Source of the DNA: Gonapodya prolifera JEL478
Taxonomy: Eukaryota > Monoblepharomycota > Monoblepharidomycetes > Monoblepharidales > Gonapodyaceae
Length of the DNA: 64,000 nucleotides
Reading direction: 5' to 3'
NCBI GenBank assembly: GCA_001574975.1
Contig: KQ965852.1
Coordinates: 47,930 to 111,929, forward strand
The notes under the pieces are model-generated. The model did not search any database, was not told the DNA's origin, and was given only the letters and a program-made list of their open reading frames with translations. Made by a program: the position numbers and the translations under genes. This document shows, in pieces, positions 23,625 through 33,899 of this stretch. Within the stretch, counting starts at the first letter, position 1, and every line of letters starts with the position of its first letter.

Positions 23625-25824
23625 ATGTTGGCTACTTCAAATATCACGAGCTGGGAGAGCGTGCGCGATGTGAGATGTCGATCGCATGCTCAAGAAATCC
23701 TTGCGCTCAACGTGCTTCAATCCACAGGCCAAACTTGCTGCCAAAAAGGCAGCCATCCCACCGGAGCTGATCATTTCTACCAAGTCTTTTTCCAGCACGC
23801 TATCTGTGATCGACGTCCCGGAAAAGTCTGGCCTGCTGTCTGCTCAAGAAGTGCTGATAACGACCACCGATGTGCCCGAGCTGCTCACAAAGCTGGCTGC
23901 GGGCGAATGGTCATCGCTCTCGGTCGTACAAGCATTCGCAAAGCGCGCTCTCATTGCCGACCAGCTCACGAATTGTCTGACGGAGATATTCCTCGACAAG
24001 GCCTATGAGCGAGCGAAAGAGCTGGACGACCACCTTGCCAAGACGGGGAAGCCGGTCGGCCCACTGCACGGATTACCAATCTCGCTCAAAGACCAGCTCT
24101 GCGTGCAAGGAGTGGACACGACGATGGGCTATGCAGGCTGGGCTGGGCAAATTGCGGAGGAAGGTGAGTGGGACCCACACCATCAAGTTCTGAGCGATGC
24201 GCGATTCCTTCACAAAAAACCTACACCTTGCAGACTCCGTGGTTGTCGCGATCCTCAAAAACGCCGGCGCAGTCCCCTACGTTCGCACAAACATCCCCCA
24301 ATCGCTCATGGTGGGCGAGACCTCCAACCCCGTGTTCGGGCTCACCACCAATCCCTACAACACCAGCCTCACCTGTGGTGGCTCTTCGGGCGGCGAGGGC
24401 GCACTTGTTGCGCTTAGAGGATCGCCGATTGGTGTGGGTAGTGATATCGGTGGTTCGATAAGGTGAGACGCGAGCGCAGCGAGCCCGAGGCCCAATCGCC
24501 GCTAGGCGCTGACCGAGGCTGTCTGCCGGAGGCCGAATAATCGGCGGAGCGGAATACTCTATGCACTCGTACTTCACCCGTTTGCTCATCCCAAGCACGA
24601 ACCTTTCTTCCACAGGATACCGAGTTCTTTCAACGGACTCTACGGATTCAAGCCATCCAACAATCGCGTACCCTACAAAGGTGCCAAGAACTCCCTCACT
24701 GGGGTAAGTCTGAGCGTAACACAGCACTGTCCATTTCCATTCTCATCCTTCAACCCCGCCCTTCGCCCAAACGCTCCTACACAGCAAGAAGCCATTCTCT
24801 CAGTCCTTGGCCCTCTCACACACTCAGTCGAATCATGCGCACTGTTCATGAAGGCCGTCGTCGACAGCCAACCGTGGTTGCTGGACCACGCATGCCCTCC
24901 CATCCCGTGGCGAACAGTGTCACTTCCGAGTAAACTCAAGTTTGGGTACTACGTGGACAACGGCCACGTCAGACCCGTCGCGCCCGTCGAGCGTGCAATG
25001 AAGGAAACATTGGATGCACTGGTGAAGGCCGGGCACGAGGTCGTGCCGATCGACGTGAGCAAGCTCAGGATACAGGAAGCGGGAGAGGTCGCGTTTGGAC
25101 TCTGGACCGCCGATGGTGGCGAGGATATTACGCGGGATGTTAGTCTTGGTGAGCAAGTCATTGTGTTTTGTCATTCCTCGTTCCAGCCAAACGCCAGTTT
25201 CATTGACTAAACTTCAAACAAGGGGGAGAGCCTTTCTTGCCCGTTATCAAGGGTATGGTCGATGCATCAAAGTCCCTGAGCACCTACCAGTATTGGCAAC
25301 TGACCAAAACGAAGGATGCATTGAGGGATACTTGGCTGGCCGAGTGGAACAAACATGAATGTGCGTTGCTCTCAGATGACGGGTCGTTGTCATCGCTGTA
25401 TTATATTCATTCCGCTGGTTCAAAGTCGATGCCATCATCACGCCTCAAGCGCCATATCCGGCCCCGCCACACAACAAGAACATTTACTACTATTACACGG
25501 TGACTATATTCAACGTTCTGAAACACTCTGGTGGCCGTCTTATCACTCAAACCTCCACACAATTAGATTATCTTCAACGTGCTTGATTTGCCGACTGGCA
25601 TCATCCCCGCCACTCGTGTGCGCCCGAGCGACACCATGGACCCCGCCTACACACCACGGAATAATATTGAAACCGCGATCAAGGGATTCTACTCGCCGGA
25701 AGAGTTCTCTAATGCCCCCGTGGGTATCCAAGTAACTGGTAGAAGATGGGATGAGGAGAAAACTTTGGCCGTCATGGATGTTGTGGATCGCGCTCGCAAA
25801 GCCGCGAGTGTTGTTTTCGCTTAG
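23625..25824 (+). CDS. acetamidase-like fungal amidase
   Basis: The start ATG at 23625 opens a 45-nt exon (MLATSNITSWESVRD); after a 58-bp intron (23670-23727) it continues AKLAAKKAAIPPELIIS, the typical fungal acetamidase N-terminus. Catalytic blocks: LHGLPISLKDQLCVQGVDTT (Lys), NPYNTSLTCGGSSGGEGALV (cis-Ser region) and GVGSDIGGSIRIP (nucleophile Ser). The C-terminus carries LPTGIIPATRVRPSDTMD and NAPVGIQVTGRRWDEE, as in this subfamily. It is distinct in sequence from the amidase just upstream and in the same orientation, 254 bp away. The intron at 24463-24615 is unusually long (153 bp). The enzyme probably hydrolyses short or aromatic amides to acid and ammonia; the triad is intact. Confidence 0.9.
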
Positions 25825-25873
25825 GTGAGATAGTTGGGTGCATGATTACGAAGAAATACACGGGACGGTATTA

Positions 25874-25934
25874 TGATGATAATCGTCATAAGCTGTATTT
25901 ATTTGCAGAGTCGAAACTGAATATGATGACATTG
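25874..25934 (+). repeat. 3' element shared with amidase 1
   Basis: A TGATGATAATCGTCA block followed by a GTATTTATTTG segment and a similar tail, matching 23368-23428 at most positions. It lies about 50 bp past the amidase 2 stop. Confidence 0.6.
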
Positions 25935-26167
25935 TCCACCACGTGTCTGTGCACGAGGAAATGAAGTGTTCTACGAACAAAACTATAAGAGTCAACCGTG
26001 CCAAAAACAGCTCAAAACGACTCACATTAAAGTCGCTGAGTGATCGCGTATTGAACTCGATGACGTCGAAAAGGCTTGGTTCAGTGGGTCGTCAAAGTTG
26101 GGATGCACTTCTTCCAGTGCGTCGAAGTGGGTGGAGGAGGGAGGGGGTGCCGGGGCATGCATCGGAA

Positions 26168-27240
26168 TCACTCTGAAGTGCGCCGCTCCGACGCAGCGCA
26201 CCCCAGAGCACAAAGAAAGGACCGCTCGATGTCAAGCGTCTGACAAGAAACAAACCACGACAAAGATTTCCAAAAGGGCTGGCGAATCCCGCGGCTCGGT
26301 CCATTCTCCCAGAGCTTCACTTACTCCACCGCCGGTCCTGAGACCAAGAAAGAGCCAACGCACAGGGCCCAAACTAGGGTTCCGCCCGCGAGCGGAGGTC
26401 CCCGCCGACCCGAGCAATGCACATCCCTCTGGGTTCGACAGCCTCCTTCCTTTGAGTGTACAGTGTTTGATCAACTTACCTATGAAATGGGAACCCGCTC
26501 TCGAGCTTGAACTGCAGCCCGTTGTACCTGCATTTGCCGGTCGAGCGAACAAAGCGCTGGGAACGCAAAGAAGGGTTGCACCTAGAAACACACCTGCGTC
26601 AATCCAAACACTCTTCGACAACAGATGTACCAAACTCACCAGAAATGTTGGTCCAAGACGTCGATGACTCGATGAGGAGGTGCTTGGAGACTCTGTTGGA
26701 GTAGAGGTCTCCAGGGGATCGGTCCCAGTCACCGCAATGCTGGGAACGGACAGACGGGTTGCACCTACGAACACACCGGCGTCAAACATTTTCCAACGAC
26801 ACATGTACCAAACTCACCAGAAATGTTGGTCAGAGCGTCCATGAGCGTGGTGCTCGGAGACTCCGTTATATTGGACATCTTCGTTTTGCAAGTACGGATG
26901 GTAGCGGGGAGCAAACTCTGTTAAAAGATCCTAGTGTATTCGCGTCATGCATACGCATGATTCTCGCTCCTAAATGCGGTTGATGAACTGCGGTCGCAAC
27001 CTTTCATGTGCAAATACGAAAACATCGCGAAATATCCCCAACGACACAGGATACGCACACAGATAAAGTTTCCACCTCCTGTTGAAAATGAGCGCAAAGC
27101 ACGTTTTCTCCGTCAGTGAACCCCCTTCCACATTTCCCCACTGAACGCGCCGAAATCTTCCAACCCGTCAAAACCGCCGAAACCCACCTGAAAAACCTAT
27201 ACTTTGATGCAAAATGTCGAGTAAGTGGGCGCGCCGGCAC
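26168..27240 (-). CDS. hypothetical multi-exon protein with a duplicated exon-intron unit
   Basis: Not recognised. Reading leftward: a hydrophobic stretch (LYLCAYPVSLGIFRDVFVFA), then FAPRYHPYLQNEDVQYNGVS, a 53-bp intron, an exon with CNPSVRSQHCGDWDRSPGDL, a 58-bp intron, an exon with CNPSLRSQRFVRSTGKCRYN, an intron to a Gly/Val-rich hydrophobic block (LAGGTLVWALCVGSFLVSGP), and after a further intron TLDIERSFLCALG to a stop at 26168. The two CNPS exons and their preceding introns are a direct tandem duplication (about 26572-26700 and 26753-26873). The join between the second and third exons is off by one base, so the gene may be damaged. Start not determined; the right end is approximate. 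Confidence 0.4.
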
Positions 27241-27691
27241 CTGAGGGCCTGCATGAGCATTCAGAGAGGGTAAGAAGGGAGGCCGCAGGTGACACTCAAA
27301 ACTCTCGCCTGCGCTGGTTGGTGGGAAGCCAAGGTCACTCTACGTACTCGATGCACACCGCACCGTGTGATAGCGTGCGAGTATTTCGCGAATCTCGCGG
27401 TATCTTGTATGCAAAATAGCATAGAAAGGTAAGAAATACCAGTTCTGTTTGGAAGGTATGCTTCGGTTAAACCTTGCATTCCAATAGTTGAGAGTAGCAA
27501 CGATTTTGGTTTTCAGGGACCTAATCCACTAATTTTAAAACCACCTCGCCCCAGAAAAAGAAAAATCGTGATACTTACTTCTGTATTGTTTTGCTTCTTC
27601 GTTATCTATTGATTAAAAGTCGCGAATGCGCCGAAGGGCGATTCAAAACAACACATACATATTGCCAGTATCAAATATTTGAAGAATTATG
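27241..27691. other. intergenic
   Basis: AT-rich toward 27500-27650. No supported gene, RNA or repeat. Confidence 0.5.
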
Positions 27692-29167
27692 TCATGCGCT
27701 CAGACGCGCCGCATTCGCCTTCACAACCTCCATGAGCCGGTCATAGGCGGCTTGATCCTCACCCATCAAGAACCTATTCACGATAACATCCCGTCCAGCA
27801 AAGACCATACCGTACTTATCATCGAGGTACGCGTAGTGGAACAATTTCCTGGTTGGGTCCGCCTTCAACCTCTCCCGAACCCGACGCACATCTTCTGGTT
27901 CCCCCAGATTACCCCATTTCGGCTCCACATTGAACTCTTCCTCGTGAGTGAGAGGCACGCTGTTATTCTCAACGACGAGGCTTTTCAGGACCGATGGTCC
28001 ACTCTCCAGTATGACGGTAAAGAATTCGGCCCAAGAGCTAACGTCAGGCTCAAGCATGCCCGGTGCCATGCAGTTAATGAAATGTAGAGACTCCAGACTG
28101 TTCATATGGCCACGCAAGAAATCACGCAGGTGCTCATCATGGAAGCAGTTCTGTAAGCGGAGGTGCTGAAGTTGGGGTAAACACCTCACTCCCAGATTCC
28201 AAGAGGCGTAGTTCAGTAAGAAGTCACTCCCGCCAAAAGGGTTTCCTTCGTGAGCAACGATATGGAGGAAGCGCATATTTTGCCCATGAACAAAGAAATA
28301 GTCATCGAGCCTCTCCAAAAAGTCCAAATACCCTTCCGTCGTGTTTGATTTCCATCCGGCACCGTTGTCTCCACCCCACATTCCAATTGTCAGGCGTTCA
28401 AGCCGACCAAGAAAGCGGCTCCACCACTCTTCATGCCACGCCGTGGTGATGTTCGGCGGGAGGGTACAAATCTCAAGCACTGAGATCACCTGGTTCACGG
28501 AGATAGAACGCCATACGCGTGCCATGGTGTCACGCCACCCGAACGTCTTCTCTGCCTTTGCAACATCGTCCATATCTTCGATTGCCTGCGATATGTATAT
28601 GGTGCCATACACCTGGTATTCGTCCTCCACCCACTTGTTCTCCTCAGATCCCTCAAAGTCACTTTCTGGAACAAATTCCACCGTGAGGGACCGAACGTGC
28701 GGCAGCGTGTCTCCACGGAGAAGTGCGACGGCCGTAGCGCTCAACTGGTTCTCCGGTCGTTTTGACTCCTGCGCATCGTTAGCCTGGTCCGTTTCGTCGT
28801 TGGACTCACCCTCCCACTCGTCATCGCCCCCATCAACGTCGGCGTCCGCACCGCCCGAGCTGATTTCCATTTCGGGGATGTTTGCATCCGAGTTGGACTC
28901 AGACGGTTCGCGATTGGGGAAGAGGAGGCACCTGAAATGTACGTGCTCTACGTGGCCACCGTAGGTTGAGGTGACTCTGGCAAAGGAATCGCGATCGTAT
29001 CCATCCAAGTTCGACACGGTGATTGCACGAAAGACGGCAGATGCCAGGATGTGACGAAAGCCCGACGTTGTGGAGCTCAGAGCGAGCCGTCCTTCGAGTG
29101 GCAAATGTGACGCCACGGCCATCAGCACCTCTGGTGGGAGATCACTGAGACTTCGGTGTTCGACCAT
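27692..29167 (-). CDS. F-box protein
   Basis: A single uninterrupted exon of 491 residues from the ATG at 29165-29167, unusual here where most genes are split. The N-terminus LSDLPPEVLMAVASHLPLEG followed by RLALSSTTSGFRHI is a standard F-box, the SCF-ubiquitin-ligase adaptor that binds Skp1. An acidic linker (residues about 85-125, rich in Glu, Asp and Asn) follows. The rest is irregular leucine-rich sequence such as LPQLQHLRLQNCFHDEHLRD and MNSLESLHFINCMAPG, consistent with LRR-type substrate recognition. The target is unknown. No damage is seen. Confidence 0.8.
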   Translation of the reverse strand: MVEHRSLSDLPPEVLMAVASHLPLEGRLALSSTTSGFRHILASAVFRAITVSNLDGYDRDSFARVTSTYGGHVEHVHFRCLLFPNREPSESNSDANIPEMEISSGGADADVDGGDDEWEGESNDETDQANDAQESKRPENQLSATAVALLRGDTLPHVRSLTVEFVPESDFEGSEENKWVEDEYQVYGTIYISQAIEDMDDVAKAEKTFGWRDTMARVWRSISVNQVISVLEICTLPPNITTAWHEEWWSRFLGRLERLTIGMWGGDNGAGWKSNTTEGYLDFLERLDDYFFVHGQNMRFLHIVAHEGNPFGGSDFLLNYASWNLGVRCLPQLQHLRLQNCFHDEHLRDFLRGHMNSLESLHFINCMAPGMLEPDVSSWAEFFTVILESGPSVLKSLVVENNSVPLTHEEEFNVEPKWGNLGEPEDVRRVRERLKADPTRKLFHYAYLDDKYGMVFAGRDVIVNRFLMGEDQAAYDRLMEVVKANAARLSA

Positions 29168-29712
29168 TTTCGGATGGTTTGTGGGACGAAACCGTGGATG
29201 GGTGGAGGCATGTGGGAGAGCCCCTGAAGCACCTGTGGCCTCGTCCTTTTTTCTCCATCCATGCTCGCCATCTCGTTCGCAAGATGATGATGCCTTTCAG
29301 CACCAACCCATTCCACGCTGTGTGTTAAGTACTGGTAGGCGATGTATTTTGAGGGAAACGGCATGCCTCTTTTCCAACCTACATAGATGTCTCAGAGCCA
29401 ACCGCGAAGGTACTGCGCCAGTCTTCGCTCCGACTTTCCAGCTATACAAGAGCACCAAGAATGAAGAGGCTCTAGTAATTATGCTCGCAAATTTTCACCA
29501 CTTTATTCACTGAAGTGAGCGGTGATGCTGGGACAAGATCTCCAGCCACGGAGAAGTCCGGAAAGATGCACACGGTCATGAAAACTAACCAGTTTCGCAA
29601 ATTCAATTCAAAGAGTGCGTTGTGCTCCTCCATTTATCGTCCATTCTGTGGCCAGAGCTCGCGATCGGTCCGACTTCTTCAATCAAACATCGCAAGAAGA
29701 CGGAAGATTCCA
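29168..29712. other. intergenic between two divergently transcribed genes
   Basis: The 545 bp between the F-box start (minus) and the deacetylase start (plus) must contain both promoters. No specific element was identified. Confidence 0.5.
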
Positions 29713-31033
29713 ATGGCACCAAAAAAGCGCGTACTGTGCTCTTACGGAGTTGACGTCGATGCCGTTTCCGGTGAGCGTTCTGTCCTCCATCTCTCCTTCG
29801 AATTCTTACCTCACACATTGAACTGCGATCGCTTCCGATTCCGATTCTACTTCCCGCGCACGGCACGCGCAGGATGGCTCGGCTCGTACGGCGGTGAGGA
29901 TTCACCCTGCGATATCAGTCGGGGCATGTTTGCCGGGGAGGTCGGCACGATGCGCGTTTTGAAAATGTTTGACAAGTTTGGAATCAAGTCGACGTTTTTC
30001 GTGCCGGGACATTCGTTGGAGACGTTCCCGCGTGAAATGGCGGCTGTTAGGGATGCGGGACATGAGATGGGACTTCATGGATATAGTCATGAAAATCCAA
30101 GTGAGCCTTCGAGTTCAACGTTTGGCGCCGTGAAGTATTCTTGGCGAAGGGAGGATCACACTTACGCCGTTTGTTCCCCACCGTCTTGTGCTTGCTTTCT
30201 GTTATCAAAGATGAGCTATCACGGGAGCAGGAAGAAGCCATCACCAAAAAGACTTCGCAGCTCCTCACGGACTTCTGCCATGGGAAGCGACCCGTGAGTA
30301 CCTGTTTTCAAGCCCCCCACTCTCTTGTACCAACTTCCCAAGCTTTCAGCGCGGCTACGTCGCACCTTGGTGGAATACCAGCGCCCGGGTCGTGGAGATG
30401 CTACTTTCGCACGGCGTGGAGTATGACCACTCGATGATGCACCACGACTGCCAGCCGTACTACCTCAGAACAGGAGACACCTGGGAGAAAATTGACTACT
30501 CGAAGCCGGCGGAAACATGGATGAAGCCGTTGCAAGAGGGGAGGAGTCCAATTTGGTGGAGATTCCGGCCAAGTGAGCTGAGAAGTTTATCACCATGGTG
30601 TGATCTATGAGCACCTGCTACCTTGCCCTCACACCACTGTTTAGTTGGTACTTGGACGACGCTACGCCCATGATGTATATCCCCAGCGCTCCTAACACGC
30701 ACGGTTATGTCAGCCCTCGCGATATCGAGCAGCTGTGGAAGGATCAGTTCGACTACTTTTACAGGGAATATGACGAGTTTGTGTTCCCGATGACTGTCCA
30801 CCCGGATGTTGCTGGTAGACCGCAGTGTATTTTGATGGTTGGTATTGGGCATGTGTTTTGGGGCAGCATGGAAAATTTCCAGAGCTGACCTGCATCTTCC
30901 CTCGACGTTTCTGATTTCTGAATGAACATAGCATGAACGACTAATATCGTACTTCAACTCCAAGCCGGGCGTCGAATGGGTGACAATGGGGCAGATTTGC
31001 GATGATTTCAAGGCCAAGAATAAACGGGAGTAG
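29713..31033 (+). CDS. polysaccharide deacetylase, PgdA/PuuE-like (NodB fold)
   Basis: A metal-dependent carbohydrate esterase 4-type fold. The start ATG at 29713 gives [20 protein letters not shown]; the Asp pair in VDVDAVS is the first metal/catalytic site. Then [37 protein letters not shown], and the metal-binding His motif [14 protein letters not shown] (H-x-x-x-H). After introns: [75 protein letters not shown] and the C-terminal [20 protein letters not shown], ending in KAKNKRE at 31033. The order and motifs match cytosolic PgdA-like deacetylases known in bacteria and fungi; no signal peptide is seen. The substrate is uncertain. All metal ligands visible are intact, in contrast to the Agd3-like pseudogene. 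Confidence 0.88.
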
Positions 31034-31259
31034 AGATAATAGTTTCGAATGTTATCCGAGATTCGTTGTGAACATATTATGAAGTCTTCCGACAACCACT
31101 GGATCACCACCTATTATATAACACAAGTAGAACCATGGGTGGGGTAAATACTCTTGGTGGTGTGATAAAGAGCGGGAGACAAAAAGGTGGGAAGAGGGGA
31201 AGGCCGCACCGATCACTTGATCGAACCCCTAAACCTCCCACCCAAATCCATCAGATGTC

Positions 31260-33116
31260 ATGCAAGCAAGCTCATCACCAAACTCGGAAGACGCCCTTGA
31301 GCCGACCCGATCGAGTGGTCTCATCAGAGCCAAGTCGTGGATGTCCACGCTCCTTAGCGGCAAGAAATGGGTGCTGGTCGCGGCTCTCGTTGCGGGAGTC
31401 ATGACAGTATCAGCAGCCATTGGAACATGCGTCTACTTTTTGGCTAACAGTCGGAGCGCACCACAGCTGAACGGAACGCGGACGTCAAACACGGACAACA
31501 CAAATAACATTCGGACCAACACCACGTTGTCGAATACCACTGTGACGAACACCACATTGCTGAATGGTACCACAGTGTCCCAGCCTTCGAGTACCTCCAA
31601 CGCTCCAGCCCCTATTGCTTTCATGGGGTATTACCCCAACTGGGCGATGTACTCACGTGGGAGCGTCTCGTCCTTGAATCTGACCAACGTCTCAGTGCTC
31701 TACTGGGCATTTTGGACAGTCAATGCGGACGGATCAATCCGCTCTGTAGATCAATGGGCGGATTTTCAAGTGAACGGGAACGGTTCCATTTACGAGCTTA
31801 ACCAGATCGTAAAGCCCAAATACCCGGGGTTAAAAACCATGCTGACGATTGGAGGGTGGACGCTTTCGAGCAATTTTTCCGCAGTCGCCGCGAGTGAGCA
31901 GGCGAGGGCCACATTTGCCCAGAGCTGCCTCGATGCCGTGGGGAAGTATGGGTTTGACGGGATAGAAATCGACGTGAGTCTGCCATGTGATTAAAAGAGA
32001 GAGAACTGCCCTCTCACTGCGATCCCCTCTCTTTTACGTGGCATGTACTATTTTTAGTGGGAATGTGCGTAGCATCCCACATTCACATACCCATGCCCAA
32101 ACTTCACCATTTCCCACCTGCAGTCCCATCTCCTCCCAACGACCCCACCAACCTCGCCTCCCTCCTGACCACACTCCGATCCAAACTCACCCCTGAAGGC
32201 CACCTCATATCCCTCGCCGTCAGCGCCACGGGCTCTGAATACGTCTCCTCCTCGTCCATCGCCTGCATCGCACAGCAAACCGACTGGCTCAATATCCTCG
32301 CCTACGACCTCGCCGGATCTTGGGACGCGTACACGGGGTTTTTGGCCCCGCTCGAACGCATCCAGGGAGATCCAGCCGGGTCGAGGTGGAGTTTGAGCGA
32401 GGTGGTGGACAAGTACGTCAGTTCGGGCGTGGATAGGTCGAAGCTTGCCTTGGGAGTCGCCATGTATGGGAGATCGGTGCGTGATGAATCTAGAAGAGAA
32501 TATTTGTGCTCGCGGCTTGACAACCAACGCGTTTAACCCTCCCCACCCCCCCCGCACACCCCTAGTGGCTCGTCAAATCCACCGCCGGTGCGGGTTTGTA
32601 CAAACCATGCGTGCCTCAGAAACAAAGCGCCGTGGGCTCTTGCGACCCACCGAGGGGAGACTACTTGGACACTGACACCAGTAAGCTCCGCGCTGTTCCC
32701 GAATGGCCAAGCGCACCACATTCACCACATTCTGCGTAGCCCCGACGGGCGTCTGGACGTACTCGGGACTTCGACGGCCTGGATCTCCCCTCTCACCAGG
32801 CCCGTTTGCTCCCTTCCAAAACTGGTCGAGGTGAATGCCGGTCTCCCGCACCATCGCCGTCGTTATCACTCGCTCCACCCCTCAACATATGTCCCACCCC
32901 AGAACACTCTGGCCGCCCACCCAATCCCCAACCCTCCTCGGCCCCGGCCCCAACGATACGTTCGTGTTCATCGCGTACGAGGACCCCGAGTCCGTTCGCG
33001 CCAAGGCAAAGTTCGCGAGGGAGAAGGGCTTGCGCGCCGTGTTTGCGTGGGAGATCAGTCTCGACTATGGGGGTGAATTGATGAAGGACATTGTGGAGGG
33101 GGCGACAGGAATGTAG
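31260..33116 (+). CDS. membrane-anchored GH18 chitinase
   Basis: Exons: 31260-31973, 32058-32064, 32124-32476, 32566-32680, 32740-32830, 32903-33116. The N-terminus is cytosolic, followed by one transmembrane segment (WVLVAALVAGVMTVSAAIGT), a type II anchor, then an Asn/Thr-rich linker with many potential N-glycosylation sites. The catalytic domain begins APIAFMGYYPNWAMY and has LKTMLTIGGWTLSSNF, the active-site motif FDGIEIDWEFP with the acid/base Glu, WLNILAYDLAGSWDAYTG, GVAMYGRSW and the C-terminal GLRAVFAWEISLDYG. The middle Asp of the DxxDxDxE consensus is Glu here. The motif Trp-Glu-Phe is encoded across a 7-nt exon. It probably hydrolyses cell-wall chitin at the cell surface. Confidence 0.9.
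32058..32064 (+). other. 7-nt micro-exon of the chitinase gene
   Basis: TGGGAAT is bounded by TTTTTAG and GTGCGT. It supplies Trp, the catalytic Glu and the first base of Phe, restoring GIEIDWEFPSPPNDPTN between 31973 and 32124. Without it the GH18 active-site motif is lost. Confidence 0.85.
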
Positions 33117-33899
33117 ACAGGAGCAAGAGCAAGAGCAGGATGTGGCGGACCAATCTTTTGGGCGGATGGAGCTCTGGAAGTATTCCCGACTACTCGGTCT
33201 GCGGTCTGTGCGAATGGTGGGAAACGGCACAATGATGACGTGGCATTCGCATTCCTTCACACGAACATTCACGTTATTACAGCTTGCAAAGTAGCATATT
33301 ATACTTTCTCGTCTTTTAAAGCCCTGACAAAAACGTATTTCCTCTCGATGAAAGCAATGTATGGTAATGGGTCTGGGTCCCACGACGTGACGAGTTAGAC
33401 ACGAAAGTCGCACCACTCGCCCGTCAGCACTTGCAGACGTGACGTGATTGGTGCTAAGTCCACAAAAAGATATCCTTTCCCCCGAAAGCAAGCCTGGGAC
33501 TCTACAATGGGATCGTTTTGCTTGGACACGGACCACGTTCAGGCACTTTTTTGCGCGCAGGGATAATTGATTTTGCGTTAACTGAGAGCGACTGAGTCAC
33601 CCTGTGACCTGTGACCTGCGACCTGTGACACCCGAAGGGACCCGATGTGTGGCAGCCCCGAGCCATTTTGCGCGTCACGTAATCAGCAGCGACATCGACA
33701 ACGAAATTTTAATTGCCTCATCTAGATTTTGGAACGACTGCGTTTACGAGACGCAGTCACGATATGTATTTTGTTTTGGGATCTTCCGAGGCCAACGAAT
33801 AGGGCGGGAGACAGGAGGCGAGGCGATTTTTCATATAATCACAGGCTTGGCTGCGACCGCGAGCGCAGAGGTTCGATTTGACAGGCGCAGGAAGCATCG
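33117..33899. other. intergenic, upstream of the TLDc gene
   Basis: No supported gene or RNA. Short direct repeats of a CTGTGACCTG-like unit occur at 33600-33630; otherwise nothing notable. Confidence 0.5.
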
